From Nocardia alni (GTDB lineage Bacteria > Actinomycetota > Actinomycetes > Mycobacteriales > Mycobacteriaceae), in NCBI RefSeq assembly GCF_019038435.1, contig NZ_JAGPOX010000091.1, positions 1-40,241 of the forward strand: a stretch of 40,241 nucleotides of DNA. Direction: 5' to 3'. Every line of letters begins with the position of its first letter. The stretch's first letter is position 1. A program made the position numbers and the translations under genes. Under the pieces are notes generated by a model that did no database searches, had not been told where the DNA came from, and was given only the letters and a program-made list of their open reading frames with translations. Below, in pieces: positions 23,422 through 31,716 of this stretch.

Positions 23422-25119
23422 ATGGCCGATCTGTCCCGGGTGGCGGCACAGCCCCCGACGCCGGCTCGGTCCGAGGCGGCGGCGCAATCCGGGCAAACCG
23501 CCGCCGACGACGGCCCCTCCTCGCGGGGCGGCCAGCCTTCCGTCCGCGAGGCGCTGTCCCAGCTGCGGTTGCGGGAACTGCTCACGGAGGTCAAGGACCG
23601 CGTCGAGCAGGTCATCGACGCGCGCGACCGGATGGACGAACTCGTCGAGGCCATGCTCGCTATCAACTCCCTGCTCGAACTCGACGAGACGCTGAACATG
23701 TTCGTGCGCACCGCTATCAAACTCGTGGACGCCGCATACGGCGTGCTGGCGGTGCACGGCCGCGATGGGCAGCCCGACCACTTCGTCTATCACGCCGCCG
23801 ACGGGATCGCCCGGGAGCAGGTCACCGCGCCGCACGCGGAATTGACTGTGCCCGTGCGCATTCGCGACGAACTGTTCGGACAGCTCTCCCTGGCGGGAAA
23901 ATCCGAGCGCCCGCCCTTCAGCGAGGACGACGACATCGTCGTCCAGGCGCTCACCGCCGCCGCAGGCATCGCGATCGACAACGCTCGCCTCTACGATTCC
24001 GCCCGCGCCCGCCAGGCGTGGACGGCCGCGACCCGCGACATCACCACCGAATTCCTCGCGGGCTCGCCCACCGGCGACGTGCTGACGCAGCTCACCGATC
24101 GGGCCCGCACCCTGGGCAGGGCCGAGTGGGCCGCGCTGGCGCTCGCCCCGGACCCCGACAGCCCGCCCGACGAGATCGCCGAACTGGTGGTCGGCCACTG
24201 GTCCGGTCCCGACCCCCGGCTGGGGCGCGCACTGAGCGTCGAGGGTCCCGCCGTCGGCGCGGCGTTCGGGCGGACCACAGTCACCGTCCCCGATACCGCC
24301 GAGACCGACCTGGCCACGGTGTTCCCCGGGGCCGGGCCCGCGATGGTCCTGCCGCTGTACACCCGCGACTCCTCCATCGGGGTGCTGATGGTGCTGCGGC
24401 CCGCCGGTGCGCCCGCCTACACCCCGGACGTCGTCGAGTTGGCCACCGCCTTCACCGACCAGGCGGCGCTGGCGATGGAACTCGTGCAGGCACAGCAGCG
24501 GATGCGGGTGCTGGATATCCTCACCGACCGCGACCGCATCGCCCACGACCTGCACGACCACGTCATCCAGCAACTGTTCGCGATCGGCCTCACCCTGCAG
24601 GGCACCATCCCGCGCGCCACGTCCCCCGTCGTGCGCGACAGGCTCACCGGTATCGTCAACGACCTGCAGGACGTGGTGCAGGAGATCCGCACGTCCATCT
24701 TCGAACTGCACGGCGGCGACGGCCACAGCACCCGCCTGCGTGAACGGATCGACCGCACGGTCCGCCGCGAGGCCGAGCAGTGCGCGGCGCCCGCGCAAGT
24801 CCGCACCGAGCTACGGATCAGCGGCCCGCTGTCCGTGGTCGGGCCGGAGCTGGCCGACAACGCGGAAATCGTTCTGCGCGAGGCGGTCCGCCACGCGGTA
24901 CGGTACTGCCGCGCCGCCGGCATCGAGGTCGAGATCCGCATCGTGGACGACTTCACCATCATCGTCACCGATGACGGCCACGAGACCGATCACGACGCCG
25001 CGTCCATCCGGCTGACCGAACTGCGCCGGCGCGCGGAAAAATCCGGCGGCCGGTTCGCGCTCGAGCCCGGGCCGTCGAACATCGGCACCCGGCTTACCTG
25101 GTCGGTGCCGCTGCGATAG
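23422..25119 (+). CDS. DosS/DosT-like sensor protein with degenerate heme pocket and ATPase boxes
   Basis: A 565-residue homologue of mycobacterial DosS/DosT. Residues 42-70 (VREALSQLRLRELLTEVKDR) match the family N-terminus. GAF-A (about 84-191) is only some 105 residues: after HFVYHAADGIA it jumps to LTVPVRIRDELFGQLSLAGK. This omits about 45 residues that in DosS include the proximal heme ligand region FPPYHPPM. GAF-B follows. The phospho-acceptor region DRDRIAHDLHDHVIQQLFAI (His378) is intact. In the ATPase domain the N box reads REAVRHAVRYC where DosS has REAVSNAVRHA, so the Mg-binding Asn is His491. G1 reads DDGHE rather than DNGRG, and the G2 glycines are missing. It may be a pseudokinase or a phosphatase-only partner. 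Start ATG 23422 has GAGG upstream. A DosR box lies in its promoter region. Confidence 0.85.
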   Translation: MADLSRVAAQPPTPARSEAAAQSGQTAADDGPSSRGGQPSVREALSQLRLRELLTEVKDRVEQVIDARDRMDELVEAMLAINSLLELDETLNMFVRTAIKLVDAAYGVLAVHGRDGQPDHFVYHAADGIAREQVTAPHAELTVPVRIRDELFGQLSLAGKSERPPFSEDDDIVVQALTAAAGIAIDNARLYDSARARQAWTAATRDITTEFLAGSPTGDVLTQLTDRARTLGRAEWAALALAPDPDSPPDEIAELVVGHWSGPDPRLGRALSVEGPAVGAAFGRTTVTVPDTAETDLATVFPGAGPAMVLPLYTRDSSIGVLMVLRPAGAPAYTPDVVELATAFTDQAALAMELVQAQQRMRVLDILTDRDRIAHDLHDHVIQQLFAIGLTLQGTIPRATSPVVRDRLTGIVNDLQDVVQEIRTSIFELHGGDGHSTRLRERIDRTVRREAEQCAAPAQVRTELRISGPLSVVGPELADNAEIVLREAVRHAVRYCRAAGIEVEIRIVDDFTIIVTDDGHETDHDAASIRLTELRRRAEKSGGRFALEPGPSNIGTRLTWSVPLR

Positions 25120-25290
25120 TGCGGCCACGGCTCGCACGCCGACAACGGCAGCGGTCCGGCGATCGAGCTGTCCGGGTCGAGGGATTTCCGGATGGCGGAT
25201 ACAACCGCGTCGCAGCGTGGGCCGACGATGCCGGGGCAGGCAGACCGGCTACGAAGCCGACCGGGCACGGGAGTGGCATGGGCGGCCGCC

Positions 25291-26499
25291 TCAGATCACT
25301 CCCGCACCGGCGAGCTCCGCCAGGTCGGACTGCTCTAGCCCCAGCATGTTTCGGTAGATCGCGGCGTTGTGCTCGCCGAGTTCGGGGCCGAGCGAGTGGA
25401 TGCGGCCCGGTGTGTCCGAGAGCCGGGGGGCCACATTTTGCATGGGGAATTCGCCGAGTTGGGGATGCAGTAGGCGGACGATGGCGTCCCGGGCCTTGAA
25501 ATGGGCGTCGGTGACCATGTCGGCGGCGGTGTAGGTGAGCCCGGCCGGGACGCCGGCGTCGTGCAAGCGGTCCAGCAGGGCGGCCGAATCCTGGGTCGCG
25601 GCCCAGTCCGCGATGAGCGTGTCGAGTTCGGTGAGGCGCTCGCCGCGCGCGCGATGGGTGCTGTAGCGCGGGTCCTCGGCCAGTTCCGGGCGCTGCATGA
25701 CCGCGCACAGACGGGTGAAGACGGTGTCGCGGTTCGCCGCTATCAGCACTTGCGCGCCGTCCGCGCACTGGTAGACGTTGCTCGGGGCGACGCCGGGCAG
25801 GATCGATCCGGTGCGTTCGCGGCGGAAGCCGGTGAGTTCCCACTCCGGGATCAGCGATTCGGTCAGCGCCAGGACGGCCTCGTAGATGGCCGAATCGACG
25901 ATCTGCCCGCGACCGGTGCGTTCGCGGTTCAGCAACGCCATCACGGCGCCCAGCGCGGCGAACGTCCCGGCCAGCGAGTCGCCGAGGGAGATGCCCGTGC
26001 GGCTGGGCGGCCGGTCGGGTTCCCCTGTGGTGTAACGGATTCCACCCATGGCCTCGCCGATGGAGCCGAAGCCCGCACGACCGGCGTAGGGGCCGTCCTG
26101 CCCGTAGCCGGTGACCCGGACCAGCACCAATCGCGGGTTGACGCGGGACAATTGCTCATAGCCCAGGTTCCAGCGTTCCATGGTGCCCGGCCGGAAATTC
26201 TCCACCAGCACATCCGCCTGGGCGACCAGGCGCGTCACCAACTCCTGGCCGCGCGGTTCGCGCAGGTTGCAGGTGACCGATTTCTTGTTGCGCCCGATGA
26301 TCGGCCAGGTCAGCGACAGTCCATCAGGACTCTTCCTGCCCCATTCGCGCATCGGGTCACCGCCGGCAGGGTCCTCGATCTTGATGACTTCCGCGCCGAA
26401 ATCACCGAGTAGCTGACCGCAGAACGGCCCGGCGATCAGCGAACCCATCTCGAGTACACGGTATCCGGCCAGCGGCCCGTTCACTTCCATGTCGTTCAT
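25291..26499 (-). CDS. Family III CoA-transferase (CaiB/BaiF type)
   Basis: A 402-residue enzyme. It starts NGPLAGYRVLEMGSLIAGPF, followed by LLGDFGAEVIKIEDPAGGDP and VLVENFRPGTMERWNLGY, the usual family signature. The catalytic aspartate is expected in TGISLGDSLAGTFAALGAVM. It moves CoA between carboxylic acids, here presumably activating or releasing an acid handled by the neighbouring flavoenzyme. Start ATG 26499 has a strong GAGGAGG five bases upstream. It is the last gene of a three-gene operon (isomerase, flavoenzyme, CoA-transferase) with gaps of 12 and 14 bases. Confidence 0.9.
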   Translation of the reverse strand: MNDMEVNGPLAGYRVLEMGSLIAGPFCGQLLGDFGAEVIKIEDPAGGDPMREWGRKSPDGLSLTWPIIGRNKKSVTCNLREPRGQELVTRLVAQADVLVENFRPGTMERWNLGYEQLSRVNPRLVLVRVTGYGQDGPYAGRAGFGSIGEAMGGIRYTTGEPDRPPSRTGISLGDSLAGTFAALGAVMALLNRERTGRGQIVDSAIYEAVLALTESLIPEWELTGFRRERTGSILPGVAPSNVYQCADGAQVLIAANRDTVFTRLCAVMQRPELAEDPRYSTHRARGERLTELDTLIADWAATQDSAALLDRLHDAGVPAGLTYTAADMVTDAHFKARDAIVRLLHPQLGEFPMQNVAPRLSDTPGRIHSLGPELGEHNAAIYRNMLGLEQSDLAELAGAGVI

Positions 26500-26513
26500 A
26501 GGGCCTCCTCTGC

Positions 26514-28511
26514 TCAGAGTTGTCGGGCTGCGGTTTCCGCTTCCCAGATCGCATTGAAGATGCGCCTGGGAGCCTGGGCGTCACCGATGACGTGCAGGTC
26601 GACATCCATCTCCCGAAGTTCCTGGGCCAGGCCGTCATTGGCCGTATTGCCCAGGACGAACACCACGCCGTCGATATCGGACAGCTGTGAGAGTTCGCCG
26701 GTGTACACATCGGTGAGCGTGACGGTGTCCTCCTCGATCGCGGTGACTTCGACGTTGGGCGTGAAACCGACTCCGGCACGGCGGAGTTGGCCGAAGGCGA
26801 AAGGCAGGTCGTGGCCGTCGGCGAACGCGTGGCCCAGCTGCGGATACTGGGAGACGACGTGCACCGCGTGCCGGTGCTGGGTGAGGTATTCGGCCGTGAT
26901 GAACGCGTGCCGGTCTCCGGTGTCGTCCACGATCAGGATTCGGTGCGGCAATTCCTCTCGGCCGGAGAGGATTTGCGCCGGGGTGTAGACGTTCCACTGA
27001 TCGGATCCCGGCAGTGCCGCCGCGTCGGGGGCCCAGCGGGCGGGATGCCTGGCCGTCCAGCCGTGACGTATCGGCGTCGAGCCGGTCGCGATCACCACCG
27101 CGTCGTGACCGGCGAGGTCGTCGACGACCGCCCGGTGCCCCAGGCGGATCTCGGTTTTCGTCCGGCGCAACTGGGCGGACAGCCAGTCGGTGACTCCGGA
27201 CCATTCGCGGTAGGAGGCGGCCCGGGTCAGCAGGTTGACCTGTCCCCCGAGCGTGTCGTCCTGTTCGAAGAGCGTGACCTGGTGGCCCAGGTCCGCGGCG
27301 GACAGCGCCGCGCGCAGCCCGGCCGGCCCGCCGCCGACGACCGCCACCCGCCGGGACGTGCGGACCCTGGTGTCGTCGCCGCGGAATTCCCGCTCGCGAC
27401 CCACCTGGGGGTTGTGGATGCACGACACCGGGCCGCGCGCGAAGGACGCCACACACCAGTTCGCGCCGACGCAGGGGCGGATGTCGTCGGGGCGTCCGCG
27501 CTGCGCCTTGGTCGGCCACCACGGGTCCGCGATGAGCTGGCGGGTCATCCCGACGAATTGCGCCTTGCCCGTGGCGAGGATCTCCTCGGCCATCTCCGGC
27601 GTCGTGATCCGGCCGACGGCGACGACCGGCAAGGAGACCGCGGCGGTGAGATTGGCCGTGTCGGCGACCTCGTACCCCGCGGCGCGCGCCGCCGAGGTGC
27701 CGTAGATCTGCATCCGGTCGAGGTAGGTGCCCTGGGTGGTGGAGATGTAGTCCAGCATGCCCCAGCGTTCGACCTCGGCCGCGATGCGTACCCACGCCGC
27801 GTTGTCCAGGCCGTTCTCCACGTCGCCGTCGCTGCTGTTGAGCCTGATGCCCAGCACCCGATCGGCCGGTACGACCTCGCGCACGTCCGCGACGATCCGG
27901 CGCACGATGCGCATCCGGTTCTCGAACGAGCCGCCGTACTCGTCGCGGCGGTGATTGGTCGCGGGTGAGAGGAATTGGCCGAGCAGATAACCGTGCGCCA
28001 GACCGTGCACCTCGATGCCGTCGACACCGCCCTCGATGGCGTGGCGCGCCGACAGCACGTAGTGCGCGACCAGCTCGTCGATGTCCTGGTGGCTCATCTC
28101 GTGCGGGATCTCCCGATATACGGTGTCCGGCAGCGGACTCGGCGCCCAGGTGGGAAGCCGGGAGATGATGCCGTCGGTCTGCCGGCCCCGGTGCCACAGC
28201 TGCGCCATCAGCAGCGCGCCGTGCGGCTGGACGGCGGCGGCGACCTTGCGGTAGCTGGCGACCACGGCGGGGTCGTACGCGTGGATCACACCGCGCCGCG
28301 GCTGACTCGACGGATGGACCGCCATCGCCTCCATCGTGATGGCCGCGACGCCGCCGCGGGCACGTTCGGCGTAGTACTCGGCGCTGGCGTCGGCGAAGGT
28401 TCCGTCGGTGGAGAACTCGGTGGCGTGCGCGGTCATCCAGATACGGTTGCGCGCTGTCCGCGGGCCCAGCTCGATGGGGGAAAACACCGTGGGGTAGTTG
28501 TTCTCAGGCAT
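26514..28511 (-). CDS. OYE/2,4-dienoyl-CoA reductase-like FMN/FAD oxidoreductase
   Basis: A 665-residue two-part flavoenzyme. Residues 1-370 form an Old Yellow Enzyme-like FMN barrel: FSPIELGPRTARNRIWMTAH, GIEVHGLAHGYLLGQFLSPA, NHRRDEYGGSFENRMRIV. Residues about 375-400 carry IRPCVGANWCVASFARGPVS then CIHNP, the iron-sulfur segment of the family, but with three visible cysteines where the classic CxxC start would give four; the second position is Ala. Residues 400-665 hold the FAD/NAD domains (RRVAVVGGGPAGLRAALSAA). Relatives include 2-enoate reductases, dienoyl-CoA reductase FadH, amine dehydrogenases and mycofactocin-associated enzymes. Predicted role: reduction of a conjugated acid or CoA ester. 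ATG 28511 has GGAG upstream. Confidence 0.82.
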   Translation of the reverse strand: MPENNYPTVFSPIELGPRTARNRIWMTAHATEFSTDGTFADASAEYYAERARGGVAAITMEAMAVHPSSQPRRGVIHAYDPAVVASYRKVAAAVQPHGALLMAQLWHRGRQTDGIISRLPTWAPSPLPDTVYREIPHEMSHQDIDELVAHYVLSARHAIEGGVDGIEVHGLAHGYLLGQFLSPATNHRRDEYGGSFENRMRIVRRIVADVREVVPADRVLGIRLNSSDGDVENGLDNAAWVRIAAEVERWGMLDYISTTQGTYLDRMQIYGTSAARAAGYEVADTANLTAAVSLPVVAVGRITTPEMAEEILATGKAQFVGMTRQLIADPWWPTKAQRGRPDDIRPCVGANWCVASFARGPVSCIHNPQVGREREFRGDDTRVRTSRRVAVVGGGPAGLRAALSAADLGHQVTLFEQDDTLGGQVNLLTRAASYREWSGVTDWLSAQLRRTKTEIRLGHRAVVDDLAGHDAVVIATGSTPIRHGWTARHPARWAPDAAALPGSDQWNVYTPAQILSGREELPHRILIVDDTGDRHAFITAEYLTQHRHAVHVVSQYPQLGHAFADGHDLPFAFGQLRRAGVGFTPNVEVTAIEEDTVTLTDVYTGELSQLSDIDGVVFVLGNTANDGLAQELREMDVDLHVIGDAQAPRRIFNAIWEAETAARQL

Positions 28512-28523
28512 ATGACGCTCCGG

Positions 28524-29279
28524 CTAGTGCTCGGCCAGCAGCTGGCCGAAACCGTCAGCCTGGTCGTCGATTCCGTTGCTGCGCAAAGCATGCCAATAGG
28601 TGGCGGTATTGACCGCGATCACCGGCAGGCCGAGCCACTGCTCGGCCTCCGCCGCGACCCGGCCGACCGCCATGTTCGCGCCGAACTGCACGATCGCCCT
28701 CGGACGCTTCTCCGCTATCGCCGCCAGCTCGCGCCGCAGCGTCGCCCCCGAGGTGTGCGCGATCTGCACCGCCGTCGGGCAGCACAGATGGACCGCCGTG
28801 CGCAGCTGGTAACCGCAGCTCTCCACGAATGTCCGCAGATGCGTCTCCGATCCCGGCTGGTACGGGGTGAGCACGCCGATCGGGCCGTCCTCGACACCGA
28901 CGGCCCGCAGCGCGGCCGGAATCGCGTCTCCGGCGTGCACGAGCTGGAGATCGTCGCCGAATTTGGCGCGCAGACGATTCCGAATCGCGTTGCCGGCGTC
29001 CGGGTCACCCCACACGGCCTCGATCGATACTCCCAGCACCACACAGTCCGGCTGACAGGTCAGCACTCGCGCCACCGCGTCGTCGACGCCGAGGTCGATA
29101 TCGCGCACCAGGCCGCTGAAGTCGTTGTCGTCGTTCACCACCCAGTCCGGGATGTGAATGCGGGCGATGTGATTGGTCACGCCACGCGGACGCATATCGT
29201 CGTATTCCGGTTGCACGACGGTATTCACCGAGGGAGTCACCACCCCGATCTTCATCCGCCAGGCCAATGCGTCGGTCAT
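28524..29279 (-). CDS. Maleate cis-trans isomerase / arylmalonate decarboxylase-like protein
   Basis: A 251-residue protein of the Asp/Glu racemase superfamily. The start MKIGVVTPSVNTVVQPEYDD, the middle GPIGVLTPYQPGSETHLRTF and the end LGLPVIAVNTATYWHALRSN are characteristic of the maleate isomerase group. The two catalytic cysteines known from maleate isomerase appear to be absent at the expected places: the segments read VVLGVSIEAVWGD and IVQFGANMAVGR. The reaction may therefore differ. It is the first gene of the operon with the flavoenzyme and CoA-transferase. ATG 29279 is preceded by GGAG. The promoter region is shared with a divergent GntR regulator, which probably controls it. Confidence 0.75.
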   Translation of the reverse strand: MTDALAWRMKIGVVTPSVNTVVQPEYDDMRPRGVTNHIARIHIPDWVVNDDNDFSGLVRDIDLGVDDAVARVLTCQPDCVVLGVSIEAVWGDPDAGNAIRNRLRAKFGDDLQLVHAGDAIPAALRAVGVEDGPIGVLTPYQPGSETHLRTFVESCGYQLRTAVHLCCPTAVQIAHTSGATLRRELAAIAEKRPRAIVQFGANMAVGRVAAEAEQWLGLPVIAVNTATYWHALRSNGIDDQADGFGQLLAEH

Positions 29280-29329
29280 CTCGCTCCGTCCATTCCCAGC
29301 TTGTGTTCCACACCACAGGGTGCTCATCC

Positions 29330-29401
29330 TGTATACATCTGAGCCGTTTTCTCGGCAAGGTCTTGCATGAATCGCCGAGTTAGCACTAAATTGCATGCAA
29401 T
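29330..29401. promoter_or_regulatory. Divergent promoter with palindromes, likely GntR operators
   Basis: TGTATACA (29330-29337) and ATTGCATGCAAT (29390-29401) are perfect palindromes, with a half-like CTTGCATGAA at 29362-29371. TTGCAT (29363) and TAAATT (29387), 18 bases apart, could be the plus-strand promoter of the GntR gene. Palindromes with a GTATAC core are common operators of FadR-subfamily GntR regulators. Confidence 0.5.
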
Positions 29402-29437
29402 CAGGTACAGGCGGTACCGCACATCCCGGAGGCAGCA

Positions 29438-30088
29438 TTGGCCACTCGCATGGTGACCTCGACCGAGCGGGTCGCCGAGATCCTCCGAAAACTGATCCTC
29501 GACAACGCCTTCGCGCCCGGCACCCGCCTGGCCGAGGTCGAGCTCGCGGATCGATTGGGTGTGAGCCGCACACCGGTCCGAGAAGCATTGCGCCAGTTGG
29601 CCGCCGAGGGATGGGTGGAACTCCCGCCCAACCGGGGCGCACGAGTGGCCACCTGGTCCGTGCGCGAGCTCGAGAGCCTGTTCGACGTGCGCACGACACT
29701 CGAACCCCGACTGACCTCGATGGCCGCCGAGAAGGCCACCGAGGCCGATATCGCCCAGCTCGAGGAGCTGGCCACCCGGATGCTGGAGGTCGGCAGCCCC
29801 GGGCCCGGCCAGGACATCGCTGCCCTGATACCGCTGAACGCGGCGTTCCATCAACGCCTCGTGGAGCTGGCCGACGCGCCCGCCTTCGCCGCCGCCCTCA
29901 CCGGCGCCGTGCGAACCCCCTTGGTGACGCGCAACTTCCACGCCTACGACGACGCGTCGATGCGCCGCAGCCTGGCCCACCATGCCGAGATCGTGGCCGC
30001 CCTGCGCGCCCGCGACGCACAGTGGGCAGGGGCGGTCATGACCGCCCATCTCCGCAACGCCCGCGCCGTGGTGCTGCGAACCGTTTGA
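29438..30088 (+). CDS. GntR family regulator, FadR/FCD subfamily
   Basis: A 216-residue regulator. The winged helix-turn-helix at residues 10-75 shows AEVELADRLGVSRTPVREAL and RQLAAEGWVELPPNRGARV. The FCD ligand domain follows, with ESLFDVRTTLEPRLTSMAAE, a metal-type histidine in NAAFHQRLVELA, and HHAEIVAALRARDAQWAG with HL near the end. The start is TTG 29438: it lies five bases after GGAGG, while the first ATG is four codons later and too far away. It diverges from the isomerase operon and leads a plus-strand unit with a sugar isomerase-like gene and an SDR gene, so it probably represses both units until a pathway metabolite binds. Confidence 0.88.
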   Translation: MATRMVTSTERVAEILRKLILDNAFAPGTRLAEVELADRLGVSRTPVREALRQLAAEGWVELPPNRGARVATWSVRELESLFDVRTTLEPRLTSMAAEKATEADIAQLEELATRMLEVGSPGPGQDIAALIPLNAAFHQRLVELADAPAFAAALTGAVRTPLVTRNFHAYDDASMRRSLAHHAEIVAALRARDAQWAGAVMTAHLRNARAVVLRTV

Positions 30089-30112
30089 TCTCCGTTCGAT
30101 ACAGGAAAACAT

Positions 30113-30946
30113 ATGCGCGACAACGCTATAGAATGGGTGCTGTGGGCCGGCACCGTCGGCTACGAGAGCCCGATCCAGGCACGTTCGGACGCCGCGGCGG
30201 CCAATGGGTACAGCCGGGTCTCGTTGACTCCCATCGACGTCGCGACGGCCGAGGCGGCGGGCACCTCCGCCCGCGAACTCGGGCGACAGCTGCACGGGGC
30301 CGGGTTGTCCATCGAGCTCGAAGGATTCATGACCTGGTACCCGGGCGAGTACGCGCCGGAGATACCCCTTGCCGCGTTCTCGGCCCCGGAGGTGTTGCGC
30401 ATGGCCGAGGCGCTCCAGGCCCAGACCCTCACGGCACTGGCCCGGCCCACCTGCGACCTGTCCGTCGACGAGGTCGCGGGCTGCTTCGCCGCGACCTGCG
30501 ACCACGCCGCCGACCTCGGCGCCCGGGTGGGACTGGAGTTCATCCCGTTCATGGCCGTCGCGGACCTCCCGAGCGCGGCGGCGATCGTCGACCGCGCCGA
30601 CCGTGCCAACGGCGGACTGGTGTTCGACACCTGGCACTTCTTCCGTGGAAACCCCGATTTCGCCGCGCTGGAATCGCTTTCGGGCGACAAGATCTCCGCC
30701 GTGCAGGTCTCCGATGGCGGCGCCACCATCCAGGGCAGCCTCATCGAAGACACATTCCAGCGCCTGTTCCCCGGCGACGGGTGCTTCGACCTCGTGCGCG
30801 TGCTGCGGGCGCTGGACAAGATCGGTGCGCTGAAATCGGTCGGCACAGAGGTCATTTCGCCGATCACCGCGGCGATGCCGGCGACCGAGGCGGCACGGGT
30901 GGGCCAGGAACGCACCCGGGACCTGATCGCCCAGGCGCGTTCCTGA
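30113..30946 (+). CDS. Xylose isomerase-like TIM barrel protein
   Basis: A 277-residue protein of the AP endonuclease 2/sugar phosphate isomerase-epimerase family. Likely metal-binding residues are Glu in GLEFIPFMAVADLP, Asp and His in GGLVFDTWHFFRGNP, and Glu in SVGTEVISP near the C-terminus. ATG 30113 has AGGA six bases upstream, 24 bases after the GntR gene. It probably isomerises or epimerises a hydroxy-acid or sugar-like intermediate of the local pathway; the sequence does not tell which. Confidence 0.82.
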   Translation: MRDNAIEWVLWAGTVGYESPIQARSDAAAANGYSRVSLTPIDVATAEAAGTSARELGRQLHGAGLSIELEGFMTWYPGEYAPEIPLAAFSAPEVLRMAEALQAQTLTALARPTCDLSVDEVAGCFAATCDHAADLGARVGLEFIPFMAVADLPSAAAIVDRADRANGGLVFDTWHFFRGNPDFAALESLSGDKISAVQVSDGGATIQGSLIEDTFQRLFPGDGCFDLVRVLRALDKIGALKSVGTEVISPITAAMPATEAARVGQERTRDLIAQARS

Positions 30947-30962
30947 GACAGTGGAGGCAACG

Positions 30963-31706
30963 ATGACACGGCGCACGGTAATCAGCGGCGGCGGTACGGG
31001 AATCGGCAAAGCGGCGGCACGACGCTTCGCGGCCGACGGCGATTCGGTGGTCATCGTGGGCCGCAGGCCCGCCATCCTCGAGGCGGCCGCCGCGGAGATC
31101 AACACCGCCCTCGGCGCCGACCGCGTCACCACCGCGGCCGCCGACCTCACCGAACCCGACCAGGTCCACGCCCTCGCCGAGCAGATCACGGCGGGCGGAC
31201 CCGTAGACGTCCTGGTCAACAACGCGGGCACCTTCTTCGAGCGAACACCGGACACTCTGTCCGGCATCGCCGCCTGGTACATCGACACCTACCGCACGAA
31301 CCTGATCACCGCCGTACTCCTGACCGAGGCCCTCCTCCCCCACCTCATCCGCCCCGGCGGCCGCATCGTCTCCGTCAGCTCCATCGCCGCCCTGCGCGGC
31401 CCGGGCCCCTACGGCGCCTCGAAGGCCGCCCTGCACGGCTGGTCGCTCGGCCTCGCGAGACACCTTGCCCCACAGGGCATCACCGTCAATGTCATCGCCC
31501 CCGGCTTCGTCCCCGCCACGGAGGTATGGGACGACATGCTCACCCCCGAAGTGGAAGCCGCACGAGTCGCCGGGATCCCTCTCGGCCGACCCGGCACCCC
31601 CGACGAGGTCGCCGCGGGCATCGTCCACCTGGCCGCCCCCGACGCGGGCTGGACCACCGGCCAAATCCTCCAGATCAACGGCGGGGACCTGCTCGGACGC
31701 GGATGA
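30963..31706 (+). CDS. Short-chain dehydrogenase/reductase
   Basis: A 247-residue classical SDR: cofactor motif ISGGGTGIGKAAARRFA, a basic residue pair after strand two (VGRRPA) indicating NADP(H), VLVNNAG, catalytic Ser in RIVSVSSIAALRG, and YGASK with Tyr and Lys. The C-terminus WTTGQILQINGGDLL is typical. Start ATG 30963 has GGAGG six bases upstream; a GTG at 30951 overlaps that site and is unlikely. It is third in the GntR-led unit, 16 bases after the TIM-barrel gene, and convergent with a TetR gene. Confidence 0.88.
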   Translation: MTRRTVISGGGTGIGKAAARRFAADGDSVVIVGRRPAILEAAAAEINTALGADRVTTAAADLTEPDQVHALAEQITAGGPVDVLVNNAGTFFERTPDTLSGIAAWYIDTYRTNLITAVLLTEALLPHLIRPGGRIVSVSSIAALRGPGPYGASKAALHGWSLGLARHLAPQGITVNVIAPGFVPATEVWDDMLTPEVEAARVAGIPLGRPGTPDEVAAGIVHLAAPDAGWTTGQILQINGGDLLGRG

Positions 31707-31716
31707 GCCGGGTCGG

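Noticed and set aside
23067..24743. 558-codon plus-strand frame overlapping the sensor gene
   Set aside because: Arg-rich shadow in another frame of the sensor gene, which carries the GAF and histidine kinase motifs.
25120..25290. Minus-strand segment resembling an oxidase C-terminus (CDAVVSAIRKSLDPDSSIAG)
   Set aside because: Similarity is too vague and the stretch too short to call a remnant.
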